Assembly (NCBI RefSeq): GCF_036227565.1
Contig: NZ_CP109461.1
Coordinates: forward strand, 124,001-188,000
Length of the DNA: 64,000 bases
Direction of reading: 5' to 3'
Origin: Streptomyces sp. NBC_01454
GTDB lineage: Bacteria > Actinomycetota > Actinomycetes > Streptomycetales > Streptomycetaceae
Shown here: positions 56,936 through 64,000 of the stretch, piece after piece
How positions within the stretch are numbered: position 1 is the stretch's first letter
Layout: every line of letters begins with the position of its first letter
Made by a program: the position numbers and the translations under genes
The notes under the pieces: generated by a model
What the model saw: the letters and a program-made list of their open reading frames with translations, nothing else
What the model was told of the DNA's origin: nothing
Database searches by the model: none

Positions 56936-57982
56936 GTGACGGGTGCGCCGACATTTCCATGGAAACCCATGGTCGTAACAGCTGCGCTGTGGGGGTCTGC
57001 CTTCCCGGCGATCAGTATCGCGCTGCCTGGGTATTCTCCGACGGCAATCGCCGTATTGCGGATGGGCATCTCAGCACTCCTTCTGCTGCCATTCCTGCTG
57101 CAGGGACGCATCCGAACCTTGGGGCTGCGTGATGCCCTTCGGATGGCGACCTTCGGCCTCGCGGGCATGACGGCTTATCAGCTTCTGCTCTACGCGGGCG
57201 AGCAGAGCGTGGACGCCGGCACTGCGGCCATGCTTATCTCCACTTCCCCAATTTTCGTCATGCTCTTGGGGGCATTCCTACTGGGAGAACGCCCAAGCGC
57301 CCGGGGCACGGTTGGCCTGGGAGTAGCCCTGTCCGGGGCACTGCTGATAGCCATGACTACGGGACATAGTGGAGGAACTCTCGCCGGAGCCGGACTCGTC
57401 ATTGCGGCTGCGGCAGCTCAGGCCGCATCGTTTGTCGTACAAAAACCCCTGCTTGCCCGGTACTCCGGCATCGAATGCACCTTCTATGGAAGCCTCTTCG
57501 GTGCCCTACCCCTCCTTCCGTTCTTGCCGTCAACCATCTCTCAGGTAGCAACCGCCGACTGGCACGGCACCGCTGCAGTGATCTGGCTGAGTGTCGGCTG
57601 CACGGTATTTGCCTTCTGCTCCTGGTCCCGCACGCTGTCGGCAACCTCTGCCTCCACCAGCTCACTGGTGTTGTACGGCGTCCCCGTAGCAGCTCTTGCC
57701 GTTAACGCTGCACTCACCCAGTCTGCGCCAGCGCACACCGCATTCGTCGGAGGTGCTCTCGTCCTAGCCGGAGTCGCCTTCACCGCTACCCGCCGTCCTC
57801 AAACCGCGCCCAGTTCTAGGACAGGGACACGCCCAACGCAGGCACCGTGTGCAGAGCCCTCGTTGCCGCAACTCAGCCAGTCGGCCCGGCTATCGACCCA
57901 ATTCTTTACCGAACGCGACTCACCGGGTGCGGAGTGTGAGCATCTTTGCGGTGAGAGCACCAGTTCTCCGGCTTTTCATTAG
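56936..57982 (+). CDS. EamA/DMT-family transporter
   Basis: GTG 56936 follows CTCCGGAG. The protein has ten hydrophobic segments in two EamA repeats: first VVTAALWGSAFPAISIALPG to VALSGALLIAMTTGH, second GLVIAAAAAQAASFVVQKPL to GGALVLAGVAFTATRR. DMT exporters remove amino acids, nucleosides or drugs. The last 50 residues are hydrophilic and unlike the family, so the original stop may have been lost. It lies 76 bases before sseA in the same direction. The region 56810-56930 is AT-richer and probably holds the promoter. Confidence 0.8.
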   Translation: MTGAPTFPWKPMVVTAALWGSAFPAISIALPGYSPTAIAVLRMGISALLLLPFLLQGRIRTLGLRDALRMATFGLAGMTAYQLLLYAGEQSVDAGTAAMLISTSPIFVMLLGAFLLGERPSARGTVGLGVALSGALLIAMTTGHSGGTLAGAGLVIAAAAAQAASFVVQKPLLARYSGIECTFYGSLFGALPLLPFLPSTISQVATADWHGTAAVIWLSVGCTVFAFCSWSRTLSATSASTSSLVLYGVPVAALAVNAALTQSAPAHTAFVGGALVLAGVAFTATRRPQTAPSSRTGTRPTQAPCAEPSLPQLSQSARLSTQFFTERDSPGAECEHLCGESTSSPAFH

Positions 57983-58058
57983 CAGCCTGCATGATTCAAA
58001 CGTGACCGATTTACGGCCTATAATCACCCACTACCAACTTCCCCGGATGGAGAACATC

Positions 58059-58904
58059 ATGAGCCGCAGTGACGTCCTCGTAGACGCCGACTGGGTCGAG
58101 GCCCACCTGAACGACGCGAACGTCGTCATCGTCGAGGTGGACGAGGACACGTCCGCGTACGACAAGAACCACATCACCAACGCCGTCCGGATCGACTGGA
58201 AGAGCGACCTCCAGGACCCGGTCCGCCGCGACTTCGTGGACCAGGAGGGCTTCGAGAAGCTCCTCTCCGCCAAGGGCATCTCCAACGACGACACCGTCGT
58301 CCTCTACGGCGGCAACAACAACTGGTTCGCGTCCTACGCCTACTGGTACTTCAAGCTCTACGGCCACCAGGACGTCCGCCTGCTCGACGGCGGCCGCAAG
58401 AAGTGGGAGCTCGACTCCCGCGACCTGGTCGACGGCGCCGACGTCCCGAACCGCCCGGCCACGCAGTACAAGGCCAAGGTCCAGGACACCTCGATCCGCG
58501 CCTTCCGTGACGACGCGGTCGCCGCGATCGGCACGAAGAACCTGGTCGACGTCCGCTCTCCCGACGAGTTCTCGGGCAAGCTGCTCGCGCCAGCGCACCT
58601 CCCGCAGGAGCAGTCGCAGCGTCCGGGCCACATCCCGAGCGCCCGCAACATCCCGTGGTCGAAGAACGCCAACGACGACGGCACCTTCAAGTCTGACGAG
58701 GAGCTCACCGCCCTCTACCAGGCCGAGCAGGTCGACCTGGCGAAGGACACCATCGCCTACTGCCGCATCGGTGAGCGCTCCGCGCTCACCTGGTTCGTGC
58801 TGTACGAGCTCCTGGGCCAGACGAACGTCAAGAACTACGACGGCTCCTGGACCGAGTACGGCTCGCTGGTCGGCGTGCCGATCGAGCTCGGCGCCAACAA
58901 GTAA
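58059..58904 (+). CDS. sseA: Thiosulfate sulfurtransferase (two-domain rhodanese)
   Basis: A 281-aa cytosolic enzyme moving sulfane sulfur from thiosulfate to acceptors such as cyanide or protein thiols. ATG 58059, GGAG upstream. Two rhodanese domains: the first (about 1-120, VLVDADWVEAHLNDANVVIV) is inactive; the second (about 150-281) has the persulfide Cys in IAYCRIGERSALTWFVLYEL and the C-R-I-G-E-R-S loop. It is paired with the DUF1416 gene, a conserved Streptomyces arrangement. Codon use is strongly GC-biased like core genes, in contrast to the EamA gene before it. Confidence 0.9.
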   Translation: MSRSDVLVDADWVEAHLNDANVVIVEVDEDTSAYDKNHITNAVRIDWKSDLQDPVRRDFVDQEGFEKLLSAKGISNDDTVVLYGGNNNWFASYAYWYFKLYGHQDVRLLDGGRKKWELDSRDLVDGADVPNRPATQYKAKVQDTSIRAFRDDAVAAIGTKNLVDVRSPDEFSGKLLAPAHLPQEQSQRPGHIPSARNIPWSKNANDDGTFKSDEELTALYQAEQVDLAKDTIAYCRIGERSALTWFVLYELLGQTNVKNYDGSWTEYGSLVGVPIELGANK

Positions 58905-58966
58905 TTCCGCGGGCACGCGACGCCCTCGCAGTAGACGTACGACCTCTCTAGGACAGGACAGAGAAC

Positions 58967-59257
58967 ATGTGTGGAGCACAGATCGGCGGGCCCGACCTCG
59001 CGATGCTGAAGCCCGGTGAGACCGCGATCCAGGGCCAGATCACCCAGGGCGGCGAGCCGGTGTCCGGCTACGTCCGCCTGCTGGACTCGACCGGCGAGTT
59101 CACCGCCGAGGTCCCGACCTCGGCCACCGGCCAGTTCCGCTTCTACGCGGCCCCCGGCTCCTGGACGCTGCGCGCGCTCGTCCCGGGTGCCAAGGCCGAC
59201 CGCGCCGTCGTGGTCGCCGAGGCCGGCGGCGTGACGGACGTAGCGATCGCGGTCTGA
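58967..59257 (+). CDS. DUF1416 protein, partner of sseA
   Basis: A 96-aa protein beginning MCGAQIGGPDLAMLKPGETA, the usual start of DUF1416, with a conserved Cys2. The rest is a small beta sandwich (GYVRLLDSTGEFTAEVPTSA, FYAAPGSWTLRALVPG). It always follows sseA in Streptomyces; a sulfur-relay role is inferred from this pairing. It lies 62 bases after sseA. Confidence 0.85.
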   Translation: MCGAQIGGPDLAMLKPGETAIQGQITQGGEPVSGYVRLLDSTGEFTAEVPTSATGQFRFYAAPGSWTLRALVPGAKADRAVVVAEAGGVTDVAIAV

Positions 59258-59299
59258 GCTCTGGTAGCGCGCTCGCGCAATGGCTCGCGGGCGTGCCAC

Positions 59300-59405
59300 T
59301 AGAGGTGACACCGTGCTCCCCGATGGGCGCGAACAGGTCGAGTGGAACACCGGACACGCCCCTGGCGTCTGGCCTCTACACGCTCTGCTGGCTGGTGACC
59401 AGCGC
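59300..59405 (+). pseudogene. Rhodanese-domain remnant
   Basis: One frame reads PDGREQVEWNTGHAPGVWPL then HALLAGDQ, resembling the segment of single-domain rhodaneses that lies before the active Cys. No start, Cys loop or end is present. Together with the TauE remnant it suggests a former sulfur-handling gene set. Confidence 0.4.
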
Positions 59406-59581
59406 CCGGCCTCCGGCCGCCACTCAAAGCCAGCTGCTGGTGGTGATCTGCGCTTCCCGGCACCACTCCCACTTCTGAACCAACGCGGAGCCGACACCGC
59501 GAACGCCAAGGAAAGAATGAACGCCTGGGCGCAGGCCGGACCCCCAGTCGTCAACGAACGCGGAAGAAGAGGCCGGACAGG

Positions 59582-60317
59582 GTGAGCGCCCTCATACTCG
59601 CCCTGGCCGCCGGGGCCGTCGTCGGCTTGGCACTCGGCGCGATGGGCGGAGGCGGCAGCGTCCTGGCCGTCCCCGCCCTGATCTACTTCTTCGGCTTCAC
59701 CCCGGCCACCGCCGCCACCGCGTCCCTGATCATCGTCACCACCACCTCGGCAACCGCCCTTTACACCCACGCCGCCTCGGGCAACATCCAGTGGAAGAAC
59801 GGCATTCTGTTCGCGGCCGCCGGGATCCTGCCCGCCATCACCGCGGCAGCCCTCTCCACCCGCGTCCCGAGGCAGCGCTGACAGCGGCCTTCGCCGCGAT
59901 AGCGGCCCTCGCGGCGTGGCGCATGCTAAAGACACCTCATCCCAGCCCGCAGACTCAACAGCTCCGGCCCGCACGGGCCGGCGCAGCGGGCGCCGGACTC
60001 GGCGCGGTCACCGGCTTCCTCGGCGTCGGCGGCGGGTTCCTCGCCGTCCCCGCCCTCGTCTCCGTCCTGGGTCTGCGCATGCGTGCTGCGGTCGGCACCA
60101 GCCTCCTGGTCATCACCGTCAACTCCCTTGCCGCGCTCGCCACCCGCGCCGGCCCCCCTGCACTGGACTGTCATCGCCCCCTTCACCGGCGCTGCGATCA
60201 TCGGAGCCTGGGACGGCAAACGCCTCGCCGCCAAAATCTCCGAACCGCTCTCCAGCACGTGTTCGCGATCGTGCTCCTGGCCGTCGCCCCCTCATGCTCA
60301 TCGACGCCCTCCACTGA
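59582..60317 (+). pseudogene. TauE/SafE (TSUP) sulfite or organosulfonate exporter, multiply frameshifted
   Basis: The first half is in frame from GTG 59582 (LALGAMGGGGSVLAVPALIY; ATASLIIVTTTSATALYTHA). A frameshift near 59875 moves to AFAAIAALAAWRMLKT and GLGAVTGFLGVGGGFLAVPA, the second TSUP repeat. Further shifts near 60155 and 60260 are needed to reach WTVIAPFTGAAIIGAWDGKR and L-M-L-I-D-A-L-H at the end. The membrane protein would have had about 245 residues. Three lesions make it a clear pseudogene. Confidence 0.75.
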
Positions 60318-60676
60318 ACCCCGATCGCCACGCAACGCGACAGTCCTCGGTGTCCTCGTCGTCAACGGTTATTGCGTCCGGGTCCCGCAGAGGTCGCAGT
60401 CCATGAGTCCGCAGGCTCCTCAACCGGCTTCCCGTCGCCCGTGTTGCGGGGGCCGGGCACCGTGACCGCGGTGAGGTTGAGCCGGGCAGCGATGTCGAGG
60501 TTCACCTCGCCGTACATCTCCTTATCTGGACACCTTCGAGTGACGCCTGAACCGGCGCCGTGGCGATCGAGGCGCAGGGTTCGTTGGGCCATCCGAGTGC
60601 AGGCTCGGGGGGGGTGCCTCTATGTCCTTCGTCAAGGCACCTCTGTCGGGTTTGGGGTGATTCGGTCTTGCTGGGG

Positions 60677-61894
60677 TCATGCGGCGAGCTCGACGTCCGC
60701 GGGCGTGCGGGATTCGTAGAAGGTGCCGTCTCGGAGCATGGCGAACAGGACGCTGATGCGTTGGCGCGCGAGGCGGAGGAGGGCCTGGGTGTGGGTTTTG
60801 CCGCGGGCGCGTTGCTTGTCGTAGTAGGCGCGGGAGGCGGGATCGGCGTTCATGCAGGCGAAGGCGGAAAGGAACATGGCGCGTTTGAGCTGGCGGTTGC
60901 CGCCTCGGGGCGCGTGTTCGCCGTGGATCGAGGTCCCCGACGACTTCGTGGTCGGGGCGAGTCCGGCGTAGGAGGCCAGGTGGGCGGCGTTCGGGAAGCT
61001 GGTGCCGTCGCCGACGGTGACCAGCAGGACGGCGGCGGTCCTGACGCCGACGCCGGGCATCGACGTCAGGACCGGGGAAAGAGGGTGGGCCTCCAGCAGG
61101 GCGTTGATCTGGGCTTCCAGGGCCCGGCGCTGTTCGTGGACAGCGGCGAGCGAGCGGGCCAGGGAGGGCACGACGATGTCGAGGGTGCCGGTCCCCGGGA
61201 CCACGACGGTCTGCTCGTCCAACGCCTCGAAGACATCGTCGATCAGCCGCTGGGCCATGCGCGGGGCCTTGGGCCGGATGAGCTCGACGAGCCTGCGGCG
61301 GCCGGCTTTGCGCAGTGCGGCGGGGGAGCCGTAGCGCTCCAGCAGCCAGGTGACGGCCTGGTGGTCGAGGCGGGGGCCCAGAACGCGCTCCAGCGACGGG
61401 TGGAACTGGGTGAGCAGGCCGCGTATCCGGTTGGAAGTGCGGGTGGCCTCGGCCGCGAGGTCCTGGTCGAAGCCGACGAGGACCGTGAGTTCCGCGGTGA
61501 TCTCGTCGGTGAGTTCCAGCGAGCGCAGGGTGTGCGGCATGGTGCGGGCCGCATCCGCGATGACCGCAGCGTCCTTCGCATCGGTCTTGGCCTCGCCCGG
61601 ATACAGGTCGGCGATCCGCCGCATCGCGAGTCCGGGCAGGTAGGCGACCTTGCAGCCCGCGTCCCGGGCGACCGTGAGTGGGAGGGCTCCGATGGATGCG
61701 GGCTGGTCCACGATCACCAGGACGGTGCCGAACTTCGCGGCCAGTTTGTCGAACACGGCCCGCAGTTTCGGCTCGCTGTTGGGCAGCTGCTTGTCGAAGA
61801 CCTTCTTCCCGGCCGGGGTGAGTCCGTGGCCGTGGTGGGCACTCTTGCCGACGTCCAGGCCCAGGAACACGCTCACGTCTTCGATCTCGAACAT
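60677..61894 (-). CDS. IS110-family transposase (DEDD recombinase)
   Basis: A complete 405-aa protein from ATG 61894. The N-terminal DEDD domain has VFLGLDVGKSAHHGHGLTPA (D), VLVIVDQPASIGALPLTVAR and PGEAKTDAKDAAVIADAARTM (D-x-x-D). The C-terminal transposase_20 domain has VLTSMPGVGVRTAAVLLVTV, ASYAGLAPTTKSSGTSIHGE and RGGNRQLKRAMFLSAFACM around the catalytic Ser. It is not the same element as the one at the window start. Its non-coding end should encode a bridge RNA that chooses the target. Confidence 0.9.
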   Translation of the reverse strand: MFEIEDVSVFLGLDVGKSAHHGHGLTPAGKKVFDKQLPNSEPKLRAVFDKLAAKFGTVLVIVDQPASIGALPLTVARDAGCKVAYLPGLAMRRIADLYPGEAKTDAKDAAVIADAARTMPHTLRSLELTDEITAELTVLVGFDQDLAAEATRTSNRIRGLLTQFHPSLERVLGPRLDHQAVTWLLERYGSPAALRKAGRRRLVELIRPKAPRMAQRLIDDVFEALDEQTVVVPGTGTLDIVVPSLARSLAAVHEQRRALEAQINALLEAHPLSPVLTSMPGVGVRTAAVLLVTVGDGTSFPNAAHLASYAGLAPTTKSSGTSIHGEHAPRGGNRQLKRAMFLSAFACMNADPASRAYYDKQRARGKTHTQALLRLARQRISVLFAMLRDGTFYESRTPADVELAA

Positions 61895-62059
61895 TGTGCC
61901 CTTTCCCGGGTGTTGACGGTGCCGGCCTCGGCTTGGGTGTCGTGCTCGCGCATCCACGTTATGCAGACCTGCCGCCCGCGAGCTGTCCGGCATTGCGCCG
62001 GACCGGGTGGTGGCCGGACCTCTCATCAGCGTCTCCGACGGCACCTCCCGGGCCCGGGT
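61895..62059 (-). other. Candidate IS110 left end / bridge-RNA region
   Basis: IS110-group elements carry the bridge RNA in the non-coding DNA upstream of the recombinase. Here only about 165 bases separate the recombinase start from the group II intron remnant. They include the palindrome CCCGGGCCCGGG (62048-62059). No structure could be assigned by eye. Confidence 0.3.
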
Positions 62060-62120
62060 TGAGTCGGCCTGGGGCGCGGTGCCGGGATTACTCCCGGTCC
62101 GTCTCCCCAGGCCGCTCGCC

Positions 62121-62154
62121 GAACCCGCCGTGCGTCTCACAACGCAACGGGCTC
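62121..62154 (-). ncRNA. Group II intron domain V
   Basis: Read on the minus strand, the 34 bases start GAGCCCGTTGCGTTGTGAGA and finish CGCACGGCGGGTTC. They fold as GAGCCCG/CGGGTTC plus an inner stem and a tetraloop-like GTGA. This is the size, catalytic-triad position and shape of group II intron domain V. It sits 27 bases after the maturase stop, as expected. Confidence 0.75.
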
Positions 62155-62180
62155 TCCACGGTCTCTGCCGTTCTGCGTGG

Positions 62181-62779
62181 TTATGCAGGGACCCAAGGAT
62201 TGGGAATCTTGCTGCCCCGGTAGCGGTAGCGGGTAACCGGCACCGCCGCCATATCGAACAACTCGACCCCGTCCACCGAAATCGGCTTCCAGCTCCCATT
62301 GGGTGCCTTCAGCCAGCGGCGGACGTCCTTCCACCTCCAGCGATGCAGGGTCTGCATCCACTTGACCACCCGCCACCAGACGAAATTCGCCAGGTTGCTC
62401 AGGGTGTGTTTGCAGACTGCATGCCTGAAGTAGTTGGCCCAGCCGTGCATGATCAGATTGAGCCTGGCCAGCACGTCTCTGGGGTTCTGCTGCGACTTCC
62501 TGCGTGTCAGGGCACGAATCCTGTCCTTCAGCGACCGGTGGGCCGGTCCGCGATGAACGTGTAGACGTACCACTTGTCCGTTCCTCGCTTGCGCTTCCAC
62601 TGGATGCGGAACCCAAGGAAGTCGAACGCTTCACTCATGTGCACGATCCGGGTCTTGGCTGGTGACAGCCGCAACCCAAGTGGTTCGAGCACTTCAGTGA
62701 CCTCGTGCTTCAGGTCCTCGACGTCGGCCCGGGAGCCATTCACGAGCACCACAAGGTGAGTCGGCGGCGGGAATCTCAC
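62181..62779 (-). pseudogene. Group II intron reverse transcriptase/maturase, C-terminal part, frameshifted
   Basis: It begins near the Y-A-D-D site region (LVVLVNGSRADVEDLKHEVT) and continues PLGLRLSPAKTRIVHMSEAF, FLGFRIQWKRKRGTDKWYVY. A frameshift near 62545 separates this from the maturase (X) domain, RDVLARLNLIMHGWANYFRH, and the final SKIPNPWVPA. The catalytic N-terminal half is missing. Confidence 0.8.
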
Positions 62780-62896
62780 CCGCCGCCGCTCTCAGAGGAC
62801 GGTTCGTGAGTCTTCGGGTGGTTCTGTCGTCGCCTGATGGTGTGGGTGCGGACTGAAACCCGCTGTCCACGGTCGTTGTTCTGGTGATCTGATGAG

Positions 62897-63745
62897 GTGA
62901 CTGAACGTAAGCCGTACCCGAGTGACTTATCGGACGGGCAGTGGGCGCTGATCGAGCCGGTGATCACGGCGTGGAAGAGCCGGCATCGCTCGGTCAGCGG
63001 CCACCAGGGCGCCTATGCGATGCGGGAGATCGTGAACGCGATCCTCTACCAGGGCCGGACCGGCTGCCAGTGGGCCTACCTCCCGAACGACCTGCCGCCC
63101 AAGAGCGCGACGTACTACTACTTCGCCGTCTGGCGGGACGACGGGACCGACCGGGTCATCCACGAGCTCCTGCGCTGCCAGGTCCGCGAGCGGGCCCGCC
63201 GATTAGAGGACCCGACCCTGGTGGTGCTGGACACGCAGAGTGTCCACGCGGCGGCCGGGGTCCCCGCCTCCACGAGCGGCCGCGACGCCGCGAAGCGCGT
63301 CCCAGGCCGCAAGCGGGGCCTGGCCGTGGACGTGCTCGGGCTGGTCATCGCGGTAGTCGTCCTCGCCGCGAGCGCGCACGACAACGCCGCCGGCATCGCT
63401 CTGCTCGGCCAGGTTGCCGAGAACACCGGCAACACCGTCGAGAAGGCCCTGGTCGACCAGGGCTTCAAGACCGCCGTGGTCGCCCACGGCACCACGCTCG
63501 GTATCGACGTGGAGATCGTCCAACGCAACCCTCAGGACATCGGTTTCGTCCCGCAGCCGAAGCGCTGGAGGGTCGAGCAGACCTACGGAATCCTGATACT
63601 GCACCGGCGCCTGGTCCGCGACTACGAACACCGCCCGGCCTCCTCGGCCTCCCGCGTCTACTGGGCCATGACCCACGTGATGGCCCGCCGGCTCACCGGA
63701 GAGAACACCCCCACCTGGCGCGACCCGCGAGTGATTGCCGCGTGA
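62897..63745 (+). CDS. IS5-family transposase
   Basis: A 282-aa transposase from GTG 62897, complete. IS5 start: KPYPSDLSDGQWALIEPVIT; GRTGCQWAYLPNDLPPKSAT. DDE residues: TLVVLDTQSVHAAAGV (first Asp region), EKALVDQGFKTAVV (second) and KRWRVEQTYGILILHRRLVR (Glu). It overlaps a second gene by GTGA, an arrangement common in this Streptomyces IS group. It is likely active. Confidence 0.9.
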   Translation: MTERKPYPSDLSDGQWALIEPVITAWKSRHRSVSGHQGAYAMREIVNAILYQGRTGCQWAYLPNDLPPKSATYYYFAVWRDDGTDRVIHELLRCQVRERARRLEDPTLVVLDTQSVHAAAGVPASTSGRDAAKRVPGRKRGLAVDVLGLVIAVVVLAASAHDNAAGIALLGQVAENTGNTVEKALVDQGFKTAVVAHGTTLGIDVEIVQRNPQDIGFVPQPKRWRVEQTYGILILHRRLVRDYEHRPASSASRVYWAMTHVMARRLTGENTPTWRDPRVIAA

Positions 63746-64000
63746 ACCTCCAGCCCCTCCTCGATGCCCTCGGCATCCAGGAAGACGCCGCCCGGGCCCT
63801 GGCCGACGACCTCCGCGGGCAGATCACCGAACTGCACAACCGCCTTCGGGAAGCCGAGACCCGTCTCGAACACCTCACGATCACACGACAGACCGTCACC
63901 AGCCTCACCGACCGGCTCCCGGCCGGCCCACCGGACCTGCCCGAGCACCCGGACTACTCCCGCATCCTCAGCGTCTTCAACGATGCGACCGGCCCTCTAC
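63742..64000 (+). CDS. Accessory protein of the IS5 element, cut by window edge
   Basis: GTG 63742 overlaps the transposase stop. The 86 visible codons give a helical N-terminus (DDLRGQITELHNRLREAETR, LEHLTITRQTVTSL) and then PDLPEHPDYSRILSVFNDAT. Proteins of this type follow IS5-like transposases in Streptomyces and end in a winged-helix-like domain, which would lie outside the window. Function unknown. Confidence 0.65.
   Translation, partial: MNLQPLLDALGIQEDAARALADDLRGQITELHNRLREAETRLEHLTITRQTVTSLTDRLPAGPPDLPEHPDYSRILSVFNDATGPL

Larger units (their letters stand above)
62060..62779 (-). mobile_element. Group II intron remnant (3' part)
   Basis: The minus strand holds the C-terminal half of an intron-encoded reverse transcriptase followed in order by intron domains V and VI. 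A hairpin after domain V (GGCCTGGGG ... CCCCAGGCC) fits domain VI. The 5' intron, with domains I-IV and the first half of the reverse transcriptase, is missing. The remaining 3' end lies next to the GC-rich palindrome near 62050, a target type favoured by bacterial class C introns. Confidence 0.7.

Overview
The window is high-GC actinobacterial DNA, almost certainly from a Streptomyces or close relative. Pointers are the third-position G/C bias, GTG/TTG starts, an actinobacterial IHF-type protein (sIHF), an sseA-DUF1416 pair, an SNF2 helicase-SWIM protein pair, NlpC/P60 and SLT secreted wall enzymes, and a Pls-type poly-lysine synthetase. It is packed with insertion sequences, many of them broken or nested (IS110, IS256, IS3, IS30, IS630, IS701, ISAzo13-like, IS5, a TniA/TniB-like transposon, a group II intron remnant). 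This looks like a chromosome-arm or island hot spot, not core genome.

Layout. 1-1.8 kb: transposase debris. 1.8-9.7 kb: a secreted beta-helix protein, a decayed YVTN/IPT remnant and three IPT/TIG-domain genes, one with a 252-bp unit repeated almost seven times without change and one frameshifted. 9.9-11.6 kb: decayed DNA. 11.8-13.6 kb: two convergent secreted wall-acting proteins. 14.2-30.8 kb: an SNF2 helicase gene broken in two. Its N-terminal part (14.2-15.2 kb) is fused in frame to the C-terminus of a Tn554-like integrase, and its C-terminal part (30.1-30.8 kb) still overlaps the start of its SWIM partner. The DNA between is an island with a lasso-peptide-type cluster (16.5-23.4 kb), a TPR-XRE regulator and a patatin / unknown / MBL-hydrolase operon whose middle gene is split by an IS701-type element.

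32.4-39.3 kb: an HNH-like lipoprotein, then pls (single-module NRPS with membrane and beta-helix domains; my reading of its specificity code suggests lysine) translationally coupled to a Tat-exported M1 aminopeptidase, the arrangement expected for epsilon-poly-L-lysine. 39.3-43.1 kb: an IS630 and an IS3 interrupted by a deleted IS30. 43.2-47.9 kb: a CDF metal exporter, a small secreted protein, a frameshifted ssb, sIHF and a UspA protein. 48-51 kb: a chimeric transposase, a VapBC-like pair and IS remnants. 51.4-55.9 kb: a TniB/TniA-like transposon interrupted by an intact IS3. 56-60.3 kb: a truncated IS630, an EamA transporter, sseA-DUF1416 and decayed rhodanese/TauE genes. 60.7-64 kb: IS110, a group II intron remnant and an IS5 element running off the edge.

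The lasso-type cluster reads: XRE regulator, atypical M20 hydrolase, 56-aa precursor behind five helically phased TCCCA repeats, hairpin, cyclase C, RRE protein B1, peptidase B2, hairpin, ABC exporter. A second precursor-like gene with a Y-x-x-P leader lies convergent to the exporter. The M20-like protein has replaced several canonical metal ligands. This region, the patatin-MBL operon and the pls-peptidase pair are the most interesting parts of the window.
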